Below, in pieces: positions 1-9,079 of a stretch of DNA of 64,000 nucleotides (position 1 is its first letter; every line of letters starts with the position of its first letter). A model generated the notes under the pieces. That model made no database searches and was not told the DNA's origin. It saw only the letters and a program-made list of their open reading frames with translations. The stretch covers positions 124,001-188,000 of the forward strand of contig CAWCCQ010000002.1 in the NCBI GenBank assembly GCA_963794215.1, in the 5' to 3' direction. This stretch comes from DATKRB01 sp963794215 (GTDB taxonomy: Bacteria > Actinomycetota > Acidimicrobiia > Acidimicrobiales > RAAP-2). Both the position numbers and the translations under genes were made by a program.

Positions 1-2140
1 CACGGGCATGGGCCTCGGCCGAGGACCCTGGCGGCGCGTCGTCACCGCTGGCGTCCTTCTTGGTGGTCGAGAGCGGCTGGGCCACCTTGCAGTTGTCGCG
101 GTAGATGGCGACGGCCTTCACGCCGAGCCGCCAGGCGTCGATATGGAGCTGCTCGACGTCCTCGACCGTTACATCCTCGGGCATGTTCACCGTCTTGGAG
201 ATGGCACCGCTGATGAAGGGCTGCACCGCTCCCATCATCCGGACGTGACCTGAGTAATGGATCGAGTTGTCGCCCATCGAGCATGCGAACACCGGCAAGT
301 GGGCGCTCCTCAGGTGCGGCGCACCGACAACCGACATGTGCTCGTTGATATACGCAACGATGTCGGCGGCCTGCGCCTCCGAGTAGCCAAGACGGCGCAG
401 CGCTCGAGTGACCGTCTGGTTGACGATGGACATGGTGCCGCCACCGACCAGCTTCTTGGTCTTCACCAAGCCCAGGTCGGGCTCCACGCCGGTCGTGTCG
501 CAGTCCATCAGCAGTCCGATCGTTCCCGTCGGTGCCAGCACCGAGGCCTGCGAGTTGCGGACGCCGTACTGCTGGGCCAACTCGACCGCCTCGTCCCACG
601 CGGACTGGGCGGAGGAGAGCAACTCGATCGGGACCACGTCCTCGTCGATCTTCGACGCCTCGGCCTGATGCTTGTGCAGCACGTGGAGCATCGCATCGGC
701 GTTCTCATAGAAGCCGGCGAAGGGTCCCATGCGCGCTGCGGTGCGTGCGGAGGTGGCATAGGCCCGACCGGTCATGAGGGCGGTGATGGCGCCGGCCCAG
801 GCACGCCCCTCGTCGGAGTCATAGGGCAGGCCGTTGGCCATCAAGAGCGCTCCCAGGTTGGCGTAGCCGATGCCCAGCTCACGGAAGCGCCGGGAATTCT
901 CGGCGATGGACTCGGTCGGGTAGTCGGCGTTCCCGACCAGGATCTCTTGCCCCGTGAAGATGATGGCTACGGCCTCGCTGAACCCCTCGACGTCGAACGA
1001 GCCGTCGATCTCAAGGAACTTCATGAGATTGAGGCTGGCCAGGTTGCACGCCGAGTTGTCGAGGTGCAGGTACTCCGAGCACGGGTTGCTGCCGTTGATA
1101 CGCCCGGCGTTGGGCGCCGTGTGCCAGGCGTTGATCGTCGTGTCGAACTGGAGACCAGGATCGGCGCATTCCCAGGCGGAGTGTGCGATCTGGCGGAATA
1201 GATCGCGTGCGGGCAGCGTCCGGATGACCCTGCCGTCAGTTCGAGCGGTCAGGTACCAGTCGGCACCGTCGAGCACGGCGTGCATGAACTCGTCGGTGAT
1301 CCGAACCGAGTTGTTGGCGTTCTGGTACTGGGTGGAGTGGCTGTCCGCCCCGTCGAGGTCCATGTCGAATCCCGCGTCTCGCAGGACACGGGCCTTGCGC
1401 TCCTCGATGGCCTTGCACCAGATGAAGTCCTCGATGTCGGGGTGGTCGGCATCGAGGATGACCATCTTGGCCGCCCGCCGCGTCTTGCCGCCCGACTTGA
1501 TGGTCCCCGCCGAGGCGTCGGCGCCACGCATGAAGCTGACCGGCCCCGACGCGGTGCCGCCGCCCTTCAGCAGCTCGTGTGACGAGCGAATTCGAGACAG
1601 GTTGACGCCGGCCCCCGAGCCGCCTTTGAAGATCAGACCCTCCTCGGTGTACCAGTTGAGGATCGAGTCCATCGAGTCCTCCACCGACAAGATGAAACAC
1701 GCCGCACCCTGTTGGGGCACCCCCGACACCCCGATGTTGAACCAAACCGGTGAGTTGAACGCCGCCTTCTGATGGATGATCAGATGCTTGAGCTCGTCGC
1801 TGAAGATCCGAGCCTCTTCGTCGTCGATGAAGTAGCCATCCTTCATCCCCCACCCGGTGATCGTGTTAACCACCCGGTCGGCCACCTGCCGGAGCGACCA
1901 CTCCCGCTCGGGAGTGCCCACCGTGCCCCGGAAGTACTTCTGCGCCAGGATGTTGGTGGCGTTCAGGCTCCACGACTCGGGGACCTCGACGCCGAGCTGC
2001 TCGAAGGCCACCGAGCCGTCGCGGAAGTTGGTGATACGGGCGTCGCGCCGTTCCCAACGCACCTCGTCGTAGGGGTGCACGCCCTCGGTCGTGAAGTGAC
2101 GGCGGATGCCGATCCCGACTCGCTGGGGGGCGATAGCCAT
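1..2140 (-). CDS. nrdJ: Adenosylcobalamin-dependent (class II) ribonucleoside-diphosphate reductase, C-terminus outside window
   Basis: Makes deoxyribonucleotides with a B12-derived radical, so it needs no oxygen. About 713 residues are visible and the reading frame is still open at base 1, so this is a partial gene. Family signatures seen: the N-terminal cysteine in QQGAACF (about residue 147), the SNPCSEYL active-site motif (about 346) followed by NSACNLASLNL, and the APTGTIGLLMD loop. The ATG at 2140 is chosen because AGAGGAG lies about 9 bases upstream. It is preceded by a good promoter and two NrdR-type boxes, so NrdR repression is likely. The missing part should hold the C-terminal redox cysteines and perhaps a zinc finger. 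Confidence 0.96.
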   Translation of the reverse strand, partial: MAIAPQRVGIGIRRHFTTEGVHPYDEVRWERRDARITNFRDGSVAFEQLGVEVPESWSLNATNILAQKYFRGTVGTPEREWSLRQVADRVVNTITGWGMKDGYFIDDEEARIFSDELKHLIIHQKAAFNSPVWFNIGVSGVPQQGAACFILSVEDSMDSILNWYTEEGLIFKGGSGAGVNLSRIRSSHELLKGGGTASGPVSFMRGADASAGTIKSGGKTRRAAKMVILDADHPDIEDFIWCKAIEERKARVLRDAGFDMDLDGADSHSTQYQNANNSVRITDEFMHAVLDGADWYLTARTDGRVIRTLPARDLFRQIAHSAWECADPGLQFDTTINAWHTAPNAGRINGSNPCSEYLHLDNSACNLASLNLMKFLEIDGSFDVEGFSEAVAIIFTGQEILVGNADYPTESIAENSRRFRELGIGYANLGALLMANGLPYDSDEGRAWAGAITALMTGRAYATSARTAARMGPFAGFYENADAMLHVLHKHQAEASKIDEDVVPIELLSSAQSAWDEAVELAQQYGVRNSQASVLAPTGTIGLLMDCDTTGVEPDLGLVKTKKLVGGGTMSIVNQTVTRALRRLGYSEAQAADIVAYINEHMSVVGAPHLRSAHLPVFACSMGDNSIHYSGHVRMMGAVQPFISGAISKTVNMPEDVTVEDVEQLHIDAWRLGVKAVAIYRDNCKVAQPLSTTKKDASGDDAPPGSSAEAHAR

Positions 2141-2250
2141 ATCTGCAGCTCCTCTGTGGTCGTCTCTGTGATCGTCGTGTACGTGCCGTGGTGCGGTCCC
2201 CGTCAGCTCGTGGCGCACCTCGCACCCTATGGGGCATGGAAGGCGCTCAG

Positions 2251-2266
2251 CCACAACATCTAGTGG
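2251..2266 (-). promoter_or_regulatory. NrdR-type box 2
   Basis: CCACAACATCTAGTGG matches the NrdR box at about 13 of 16 positions. Its start is 31 bases from the start of box 1, about three helical turns, the usual arrangement of paired NrdR sites on one DNA face. Confidence 0.65.
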
Positions 2267-2281
2267 TCGACACGGCGGTAG

Positions 2282-2297
2282 CCACGAGATGCTGTGG
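2282..2297 (-). promoter_or_regulatory. NrdR-type box 1 (promoter-proximal)
   Basis: CCACGAGATGCTGTGG has the CCAC...GTGG ends and the spacing of the known NrdR box (ACACWATATCTWGTGT). It lies directly after the -10 element and over the expected start of transcription, where a repressor would act. Confidence 0.6.
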
Positions 2298-2299
2298 TC

Positions 2300-2329
2300 A
2301 TTACATCACTGTAGTTACGCCCTTGTCAA
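2300..2329 (-). promoter_or_regulatory. Probable sigma-70/HrdB-type promoter of nrdJ
   Basis: On the minus strand TTGACA (2329-2324) is followed after 18 bases by TGTAAT (2305-2300), a 6/6 and 5/6 match to consensus. Transcription would begin near 2293 and give a leader of about 150 bases before the nrdJ ATG. Confidence 0.7.
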
Positions 2330-2452
2330 CGGATAGTGCTCCGGAGAACCCCTGGTCCCAAGCCGTTCGCGATAGTTCGCGCTTACAGCCCGAGCACCCG
2401 GCCGCCCGGTCGGGTCCGGACCGCTTCCCCACCTTGTCGATAACGTGCGGTC

Positions 2453-3997
2453 GTGGCGCTGGTGGTGGCGGTCGATGCGGGCACCACCGGCGTCCGAGCG
2501 GTCGTGGTCGACGAGACGGGGTCGGTGCTCGACCTGGCCTACCGGGCCGTCTCCGAGCAGTTTCCCCGGCCCGGATGGGTCGAGCAGAATCCCGTGGAGA
2601 TCTGGTCGGCGGTGCGGGCCACGCTCAGCGAGGTGGCCGGCCGGCTCCACGCAGATCGTGGGACGGTGGCCGCTGTCGGCATCGCCAATCAACGCGAGAC
2701 CGTGGTGGCCTTCGACCGCGCCACGGGGAATCCCCTGCACCCGGCGATCGTGTGGCAGGACCGCCGCACGGCCGCTCGCTGCGCCGAGCTCGAGCGCGAA
2801 GGGTGCCTTCCACTGGTGCGGGCCCGAAGCGGGCTGGTCCTCGATCCGTACTTTTCGGCCACCAAGATGGCCTGGTTGCTCCGCCACTCAATCGGCCGTC
2901 CGCGAGGGGGCGGCCCTCGTCTCGCGCTCGGAACCGTGGACTCGTGGCTCATTTGGCAGCTCACCGGTGGTCCCGACGGCGGAGTGTTCGCCACCGACCC
3001 CACCAACGCCAGCCGCACCGCCCTGTTCGACACCGACCGGCTTGCGTGGTCCGACGAGCTCTGCAGCGTCTTTGGCGTCGACGCAACGCTGCTGGCCGAG
3101 GTCCGTCCCTCCGCCGGACGGTTCGGCCTGGTGCGAGCCGGCCGCTCGAGCGGCCTCCCGTCGGCGCTCGATGCAGTGCCCCTGAGTGGCGTCGCCGGCG
3201 ACCAGCACGCGGCGCTCTTCGGCCAGGGGTGTCTCGAGGAGGGCTCGGCCAAGGTCACCTACGGAACCGGCAGCTTCGTGCTGGTCAACGCCGGCACCCG
3301 ACGTCCGAGCCCGCCCCCAGGGCTCCTCGCCACCGTCGCCTGGCACCTGGGCAGCCACGGCGGGCCCGAGGGCCCCGTGTCCTATGCCCTCGAAGGCTCA
3401 GCGTTCGCCTCGGGGGCCGCGGTGCACTGGCTGCGCGACCGCGTTGGACTCTTCACCGAAGATGCGCAGGTCGGTCCGCTCGCCGAGTCGGTTCCCGACG
3501 CTGGCGGCGTGTGCTTCGTCCCAGCGTTCACCGGGCTGGGAAGCCCGATTTGGGATCCGAGCGCCAGGGCCACCGTGACGGGTCTCACCTCGGGAAGCGG
3601 TCGAGCCGAGCTGGCCCGCGCCGTTGTCGAGGCGATGGCCTACGAGGTGCGGGGCATCACCGATGCCATGGCAATCAACGGGCGCCCCGTAGGCGAGCTT
3701 CGCGTCGACGGCGGCGGCGCCGCCATGGATCTCCTGCTGTCGTTGCAGGCGGACCAGAGCCGGGTCGAGGTCATCCGACCGGTCCACCTCGAGTCGACGG
3801 CCCTCGGTGCCGCAGCGCTCGCCGGCCTCGCCGAAGGGGTCTGGAGCTCGCCGGCGGAGGTTGCCGCGCTTCGACGTACCGACGTTCGGTTTGCGCCGTC
3901 GATACCTCCGGGCGACGCCGATGCGGCCTACGCCCGGTGGCGCCGGGCGCGCGACCGTTCGAGGGGGTGGGCCACTGGGGGGCCGGTGCTCGGCTAG
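2453..3997 (+). CDS. glpK: Glycerol kinase
   Basis: Cytosolic FGGY-family kinase converting glycerol and ATP to glycerol 3-phosphate. The 514 residues fit the family. Seen: N-terminal phosphate-binding DAGTTG (residues 8-13), GIANQRETVVAFD (about 80-92, substrate region), the second FGGY signature KVTYGTGSFVL near 265-275, and ALEGSAFASGAAVHWLRD around 310-330. The GTG start at 2453 puts the DAGTTG motif at its normal place. It stands alone and convergent with the ACT gene; no glpF or glpD lies beside it. Confidence 0.93.
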   Translation: MALVVAVDAGTTGVRAVVVDETGSVLDLAYRAVSEQFPRPGWVEQNPVEIWSAVRATLSEVAGRLHADRGTVAAVGIANQRETVVAFDRATGNPLHPAIVWQDRRTAARCAELEREGCLPLVRARSGLVLDPYFSATKMAWLLRHSIGRPRGGGPRLALGTVDSWLIWQLTGGPDGGVFATDPTNASRTALFDTDRLAWSDELCSVFGVDATLLAEVRPSAGRFGLVRAGRSSGLPSALDAVPLSGVAGDQHAALFGQGCLEEGSAKVTYGTGSFVLVNAGTRRPSPPPGLLATVAWHLGSHGGPEGPVSYALEGSAFASGAAVHWLRDRVGLFTEDAQVGPLAESVPDAGGVCFVPAFTGLGSPIWDPSARATVTGLTSGSGRAELARAVVEAMAYEVRGITDAMAINGRPVGELRVDGGGAAMDLLLSLQADQSRVEVIRPVHLESTALGAAALAGLAEGVWSSPAEVAALRRTDVRFAPSIPPGDADAAYARWRRARDRSRGWATGGPVLG

Positions 3998-4029
3998 GCG
4001 CCGGTCACTTTGGGGATCGTCGGTGACGC

Positions 4030-4296
4030 CTACTCCTCGGGATTCGAGGACTCCACGGCCACGGCTCGAATCTCCTCCACGCTCACCCCGTCGACCTCGT
4101 GAATCTCGGCGCGCAAGAGGTCGACCAGGTGCTCACCGGCGAGCTCGATCACGAACTCGTCCACGGCCTGGCCCCCGCCGCGCTCGAGGATGTCGATCGA
4201 GACGATGTCCCCGCCCACCGCACCGATCCTGCTCGCCACCAGACCGAGCGCGCCGGGACGGTCGGGCAGCCAGATGCGCAAGATGTACCCAGGCAT
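4030..4296 (-). CDS. Small ACT-domain protein
   Basis: 88 residues that are almost only one ACT domain: IWLPDRPGALGLVASRIG is the typical beta-alpha ligand-binding start, followed by GGDIVSIDIL. ACT domains bind amino acids and act as regulatory modules. It lies downstream of and on the same strand as the AlaC-like aminotransferase, with 69 bases between them, so the two may form an amino-acid-responsive operon. The ligand cannot be named from sequence. Confidence 0.8.
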   Translation of the reverse strand: MPGYILRIWLPDRPGALGLVASRIGAVGGDIVSIDILERGGGQAVDEFVIELAGEHLVDLLRAEIHEVDGVSVEEIRAVAVESSNPEE

Positions 4297-4365
4297 AGCG
4301 TCAAGCTAGGCGGCTCGTGTGAACCGCGCGTTTCTTGTCGGTTTCCGATCGAGGCTTTGTCGCAG

Positions 4366-5589
4366 CTACCCGAGTTTGGTGAGCGCCTTGCGCAGGTTGC
4401 GCACCGCCTGACCGATCCGCTGGTCGTTCTCGATCAGGGCGAACCGTACGTGGCCGTCCCCTCCCGGGCCAAAGCCCACCCCCGGCGACGTCGCCACGTT
4501 CGCCTCCTGGACGAGGTACTTGGCGAACTCGAGGGACCCCATCTCGGCGTAGGGGTGAGGGATGGGAGCCCAGACGAACATCGTGCCCTTGGGCGGCGTC
4601 ACGTCCCAGCCGATCCGGTTGAGGCCCTCGCACAGCGCGTCCCGACGGTCCTGGTAGATGGCATTGATCTGGGCGGGGTACTCCGGCGCCTCGTTCATGG
4701 CCACGATCGCCGCGATCTGGATGGGCTGGAAGGTCCCGTAGTCGAGATAGCTCTTCAACTTGGTCAAGGCCTGGACGATCTCGGGATTGCCAACCAAGAA
4801 CCCCACCCGCCACCCGGCCATCGAGAAGGACTTGGTCAGCGTGTAGAGCTCGACCGCCACCTCCTTGGCCCCGGGCACCTCGAGGATCGACGGCGGTCGG
4901 TACCCGTCGAACCCGAGGTCCGCATAGGCGAAGTCGTGCACGAGCACCACCTCGTGCTCTTGCGCGAATCGCACGAGTCGCGTCATGAAGTCGAGGTCGA
5001 CGCAGGCCGTGGTGGGGTTATGCGGGAACGACAGCACGATGACCCTCGGCTTGGGCCACGTCGATTCCCACACCTCGACCAGGGCGCCGAAGAAGTCGTC
5101 GCCGGGGTCCGGCGCGCCGCCGTCAAGGCCACCCGCGCCGCCCACGCCTGGCCCTCGGAGTCGCACCTGATGCACCTCTGCTCCGGTGAAGAGGGGGGCG
5201 TAGATGTGAATGGGGTACGACGGCGATGGGACGAGCGCGGTATCGCCCGGGCCCACCAGCACCCACATGAGGTGCGACAGCCCCTCCTTGGCCCCGATCG
5301 TGGTCACGACCTCGAGCTCGGGGTCGAGCTGGACGCCGAACTTACGCTCGTAGAGGGCCGTGATCGCCTGGCGCAGCTTGGGGATGCCCTTGCTCGCCGA
5401 GTACCGGTGATTCCGCGGGTTGTGGGCCGCCTCGGCCAGCTTCTCGACCGCGATCTCCGGCGAGGGCAGGTCGGGGTTGCCAAACCCGAGGTCGATCACA
5501 TCGTTGCCGGCTCGGCGGGCGGCCAACTTCAGGTCGTTGATGGTGGCAAACACGTACGGCGGGAGGCCGTTGACCCGGCGGAACTCCAT
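4366..5589 (-). CDS. Class I/II aminotransferase, AlaC-like (glutamate-pyruvate type)
   Basis: PLP-dependent fold-type I enzyme, 407 residues. Seen: the substrate-side DLGFGNPDLPSP motif, SFPHNPTTACVD (cofactor contact), DFAYADLGF, and the Schiff-base lysine in TLTKSFSMAGWRVGF (K253). The family includes AlaC, which makes alanine from pyruvate and glutamate. A Gly-rich insertion at about 144-163 (RGPGVGGAGGLDGG) is unusual. ATG start gives MEFRRVNGLPPYVF, a family-typical N-terminus. Followed by the ACT protein. Exact substrate is inferred. Confidence 0.85.
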   Translation of the reverse strand: MEFRRVNGLPPYVFATINDLKLAARRAGNDVIDLGFGNPDLPSPEIAVEKLAEAAHNPRNHRYSASKGIPKLRQAITALYERKFGVQLDPELEVVTTIGAKEGLSHLMWVLVGPGDTALVPSPSYPIHIYAPLFTGAEVHQVRLRGPGVGGAGGLDGGAPDPGDDFFGALVEVWESTWPKPRVIVLSFPHNPTTACVDLDFMTRLVRFAQEHEVVLVHDFAYADLGFDGYRPPSILEVPGAKEVAVELYTLTKSFSMAGWRVGFLVGNPEIVQALTKLKSYLDYGTFQPIQIAAIVAMNEAPEYPAQINAIYQDRRDALCEGLNRIGWDVTPPKGTMFVWAPIPHPYAEMGSLEFAKYLVQEANVATSPGVGFGPGGDGHVRFALIENDQRIGQAVRNLRKALTKLG

Positions 5590-5597
5590 GGTTCAGG

Positions 5598-6329
5598 CTA
5601 CCCCCCCTCGGCGAGCCGACCGGCGCACGTCACGAGCGCCGCCATCGGAACCGGCCACACGAACACGGCCCAGGACGCGCCGGCTGCGTCGAGCTCTGCC
5701 AGCTGCGCGGCGAGCAGCTCGTCGGCGTCGACGGCCGCCTCCGCGGGCGCCGCCGAGACCCGGGGCACGGGCCCACCCCAGGTGACCGGCGAACGGCGCG
5801 CCTGCTCGCGCAGCACGTCGGGTCCCGCCTCCCAGAGGTTGACCGCTGCTCCGGTGGCCTCGGCGATCTGCTGGGTGCGGCGCGAGCTGCCACCGACCCA
5901 GACCGCCAGCCCGCGCGAACCCAGGATCCGCGCGCAGCGCTCCAGCGCGCCGAGGCGATCGCTCGCCGACCCGGCTGGCACCCCGTAGGCCTCGTTCTCG
6001 GTGTGGCTCAGGCGATCCCCGGTCCCGAGCCCGGCGATCACCCGTCCTGGGGCCAACACCGACAGGGCTCCGAACTGCGACACGAGCACGTTGTCGGGCA
6101 CCAAACCCACACGGGCGACGAGCGTCCCGACTGCCACGCGCGCGGTGCGCCGCGCAACGGCTGCAAGGAGCGGGAAGGGCGCCAGCGCGGGACGATGGGG
6201 CTGCCCGAGCGGCCAGAGATGGTCGTAGCAGAAGACCCCGTCCACGCCGGCCGCTTCCGCGTCGTGCGCGATCGCAAGGGCATCGTCGGGGTTGTCGCGG
6301 AAGCTCGGCAGGACGATGCCGGTCTTCAC
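5598..6329 (-). CDS. Luciferase-like (F420/FMN) monooxygenase family protein
   Basis: 243 residues with TIM-barrel features of the bacterial luciferase family: TGIVLPSF start, AEAAGVDGVFCYDHLWP, TARVAVGTLVARVGL, and GRVIAGLGTGDRLSHTENEAYG. Shorter than the usual 280-350, so the insertion region is reduced. Start GTG at 6329 is chosen because it overlaps the stop of the upstream ROK gene (GTGA), a translational-coupling arrangement. In actinobacteria many members use F420; the cofactor and substrate here are unknown. Confidence 0.8.
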   Translation of the reverse strand: MKTGIVLPSFRDNPDDALAIAHDAEAAGVDGVFCYDHLWPLGQPHRPALAPFPLLAAVARRTARVAVGTLVARVGLVPDNVLVSQFGALSVLAPGRVIAGLGTGDRLSHTENEAYGVPAGSASDRLGALERCARILGSRGLAVWVGGSSRRTQQIAEATGAAVNLWEAGPDVLREQARRSPVTWGGPVPRVSAAPAEAAVDADELLAAQLAELDAAGASWAVFVWPVPMAALVTCAGRLAEGG

Positions 6330-7309
6330 GACAAAGCCCCCCGACGGGCGGCCATCGCGGCACCCACCGCGCCGGCCCGCTCCCCGAGCATCGCCAGCGC
6401 GATCTCGACCTCCGGGCGGTGGGTCCCGCCGGGCAGCAGACCGGCGAACGCTCGGCGGGTCGGGCCGAGCAGCGCCTCCCCGGCTTCGGCCAGCCCTCCT
6501 CCGACCACGATCCGCGACGGATCGACCAGGGCGGTGAGGTTGGCCAGCCCGAGCGCTACCCACCAGCCAAGCTCGTCCATCACCACCAGCGCCTCGGGGT
6601 CACCTGCGAGGACCGCTGCCGTCACGTCCTCGCCACGCACGAGCTCGGGGTCGCCACCCGCCAACGCCACGACATGGGCCAGCCGGCCGGCCATTGCCGC
6701 CTCGCGGGCCAGGCGGGCCAAACCGGCGCCCGAGGCGAACCGCTCCCAGCAGCCCCGCTGCCCGCAGGGGCAGGGTGGGCCGGCGGGATCGACGACCATG
6801 TGGCCCACCTCTGCGCTGAACCCGTGGGCACCCGTCAGGACACGGCCATCGGCGACGATGCCGCCCCCGATCCCCGTTCCGAGTGTCACCATGAGCCCCA
6901 CGCGCACGCCGCGCAGCGCGCCCGACCGGAGCTCGGCAAAGACGGCCAGCGTGGCGTCGTTCCCCACCACCACCTCGCGGCTGGCGAGCTGCTCGCGCAC
7001 CAGGCGGCCGATGTCGCTCTCGGACACTGCCGGCAGGTTCGGCGCGAACAGGAGACGTCCGGCCGGGTCGACCAAGCCGGGCAACCCGACACCGAGCGGA
7101 ACGTCTGAGGCCGGGCCGGGACTCTCTTGGCTCAGTTCACGCACCACCTGGACCACGGCGCCGGCGATCGCCGCCCCCGACACGCCCGACGTACCAGGCA
7201 AGCCCCTCGGAGTGGGGACGCGGGCGTCGCGCAGGGTCCGGTCCTGGTCGTCGAGCATGACGCCCAGGACCTTGGTCCCACCGACGTCGACACCCAAGGA
7301 GTACGTCAC
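6326..7309 (-). CDS. ROK-family glucokinase
   Basis: Sugar kinase, most likely glucose to glucose 6-phosphate. Seen: the ATP loop GVDVGGTK at the N-terminus, VGNDATLAVFAE (catalytic Asp), TLGTGIGGGIV, and the ROK zinc cluster with GHMVVDPAGPPCPCGQRGCWE-like spacing (His plus three Cys). GTG at 7309 is chosen because it places the ATP loop eight residues in; in-frame starts reach to 7366. Its stop overlaps the start of the luciferase-like gene. 327 residues, normal for the family. Confidence 0.88.
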   Translation of the reverse strand: MTYSLGVDVGGTKVLGVMLDDQDRTLRDARVPTPRGLPGTSGVSGAAIAGAVVQVVRELSQESPGPASDVPLGVGLPGLVDPAGRLLFAPNLPAVSESDIGRLVREQLASREVVVGNDATLAVFAELRSGALRGVRVGLMVTLGTGIGGGIVADGRVLTGAHGFSAEVGHMVVDPAGPPCPCGQRGCWERFASGAGLARLAREAAMAGRLAHVVALAGGDPELVRGEDVTAAVLAGDPEALVVMDELGWWVALGLANLTALVDPSRIVVGGGLAEAGEALLGPTRRAFAGLLPGGTHRPEVEIALAMLGERAGAVGAAMAARRGALS

Positions 7310-7375
7310 GGCCCGCCGACGCCCGAAATCCGGCGGACGGGCCCCTCGCTGGCGAGCCCCCGGCAACGCGCACCG

Positions 7376-7822
7376 CTACTCGGTCGCCTCGGCCCGTGCC
7401 TTCAAGTCGCGCAGCGCGGTGGACATGATGCGGCTCTGAGCGCGCAGCTTGATGAACCCCGGGATCGGGACCCGCAGCTCGACTTCGAGATGGTAGGTCA
7501 CCTCGGTGCCGGCGTCGATCGGGTCGAACACGTATGTGCCGTCGAGCTTGGCCGTGATGTCCCCCTGGGTGAGCCGCCAGGCGAACACCCTCGGAGCCTG
7601 CAAGTAATCGTACGCCAAGGTATAGCTGGTGCTGCGTCCGAAGGCAGCGGCGCGGAAGCTGACCAGCGTTGGGCGGCCCTCTTGGTCACGCTCGTGAACG
7701 GTGACCTCCTTGATGTCACGCGCCCACTCGGGATAGCGCTCGATGTCGGCGGCGATCGCGAAGCACCGAGCCGGCGAAGCCGCTACGTTCGTTCGCTCCG
7801 TGGCCTGGTCCGCCACCGTCAC
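7376..7822 (-). CDS. SRPBCC (START-like) polyketide cyclase/dehydrase family protein
   Basis: 148 residues of a small hydrophobic-pocket fold: TNVAASPARCFAIAADIERYPEWARDIKEV is the diagnostic opening (split here as two motifs, ASPARCFAIAADIERYPEWA then a beta-rich body). Such proteins bind lipids or aromatic compounds and some are coenzyme-Q-binding-like. The GTG at 7822 follows GGGAG directly, which is tight; a GTG six bases later (7816) has better spacing and may be the true start. Lies between glucokinase and a mannosyltransferase on one strand. Confidence 0.8.
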   Translation of the reverse strand: MTVADQATERTNVAASPARCFAIAADIERYPEWARDIKEVTVHERDQEGRPTLVSFRAAAFGRSTSYTLAYDYLQAPRVFAWRLTQGDITAKLDGTYVFDPIDAGTEVTYHLEVELRVPIPGFIKLRAQSRIMSTALRDLKARAEATE

Positions 7823-7903
7823 CTCCCGTCGGCCGGTATCACATCGCCGGTGTCACGCCGTCGACCTTCGCTCATCCGGGCACGGCGTGCCCGGCGAATC
7901 TCG

Positions 7904-9049
7904 TCAGCCTGCCATCTCGGCCAGCGCGCCGGCCAGCTTGGCCGCCAGATGGTCATAGGCGAAGGCCTCGAGCACCCTCCGGCGTCCCGTTTCTCCCATC
8001 GCTCGCCGCCGGCCCTCGTCGAGCAGCAGGCGGCGCAGGGCCAGCGCCAGCGCGCCTGGGTCGCGGGGCGTACCCACGACCCAGCCCGTCTCTCCGTCGA
8101 CGACAGCCTCAGCGGCTCCGCCGCTGTCCCCTGCCACCTGGGGGACCCCCGCCGCGGCGGCCTCGAGGAACACGATGCCGAACCCCTCCTGCTCGAGGCC
8201 GAGCCAACGATTCCGACAGGCCATGGCAAAGATGTCGCCCGCGCCGAGCAGAGCAGCCTTGTCCGATTCGCTCAGGCGACCGAGCAGGCGGACCGGTGCG
8301 CGCTCGACCTCGACCAGTCGAGCCAGGCGGCGGTCATCGCGCCCACCACCGGCGATGGCCACGGTGAGGTCGGGGAACGACGGCGCCAGCCGCGCCGCCG
8401 CCCTGATCAGTACGTCCATGCCCTTGCGAGGCACGAGTCGGCTGACGCTCACGACCAGTGGCCCCGCTACGGGAAGCCCGAGGTCGCGCCGAGCCCGCCG
8501 CGAGCGGCCGGTCCGAGCGGGTGAACAGACGTGGCGTCCACCCCGGGAGGAACGATCGCCGAGCACGTCGAGGCGCCGCCCCGTCGTGCGTCGAACCTCG
8601 GCCGCCGGATAGCCCCCGGCCGAGATCACCAACGCCGCGTGCGAGACGACGTGGGACATCAGTTGGCGACCAACCGGCACACGCGAAGGGATCGCCGCCT
8701 CGGCACCGTGCAAGATCACCGCGTAGGGCAGCTGCAAGCGGGGACCGAGCAGCCCCAGAGGCAGGACCGGGTCGAGCACCACTCCTGTGGCCCCGACGTC
8801 GTGGGAAACCTGGCGAATATGGCGCAGCGTCGCCGCCGCCGGGAAGTACAAGATGCGTCCAGGGACCCGACGAATGTCAAACCCCGCGGCGCGCTGCTCG
8901 GCATCGAAGGCTACGTGATCGGGGTGGGAGCTCGCCGTCAGCACGACGAAGCTGTCAGGGTCCAGTCGCCGCCAGAGCTCCCACAGATAGGCCTGGATAC
9001 CTCCGACCTTGGGGGGAAAGTCGTTCGTGATCAACAGGTGCCGGTTCAT
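7904..9049 (-). CDS. GT4 glycosyltransferase, PimB-like (phosphatidylinositol mannoside synthesis)
   Basis: GT-B enzyme; closest known type adds the second mannose to phosphatidylinositol on the cytoplasmic face. Seen: LLITNDFPPKVGGIQAYL at the N-terminus, VVSVSRLVPRKGMDVLI, and the donor-site stretch EQEGFGIVFLEAAAAGVPQVAG. ATG at 9049 gives MNRHLLITNDFPP; an earlier in-frame start at 9061 exists. Oddity: residues about 175-200 read as non-family Arg-rich sequence, while the next frame encodes the expected VPPGVDATSVHPLGP. This implies two compensating frameshifts near 8590 and 8490 (genuine or sequencing error). Confidence 0.85.
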   Translation of the reverse strand: MNRHLLITNDFPPKVGGIQAYLWELWRRLDPDSFVVLTASSHPDHVAFDAEQRAAGFDIRRVPGRILYFPAAATLRHIRQVSHDVGATGVVLDPVLPLGLLGPRLQLPYAVILHGAEAAIPSRVPVGRQLMSHVVSHAALVISAGGYPAAEVRRTTGRRLDVLGDRSSRGGRHVCSPARTGRSRRARRDLGLPVAGPLVVSVSRLVPRKGMDVLIRAAARLAPSFPDLTVAIAGGGRDDRRLARLVEVERAPVRLLGRLSESDKAALLGAGDIFAMACRNRWLGLEQEGFGIVFLEAAAAGVPQVAGDSGGAAEAVVDGETGWVVGTPRDPGALALALRRLLLDEGRRRAMGETGRRRVLEAFAYDHLAAKLAGALAEMAG

Positions 9050-9079
9050 GACCGACCGCACCCGCGGCGATCACGCCGG

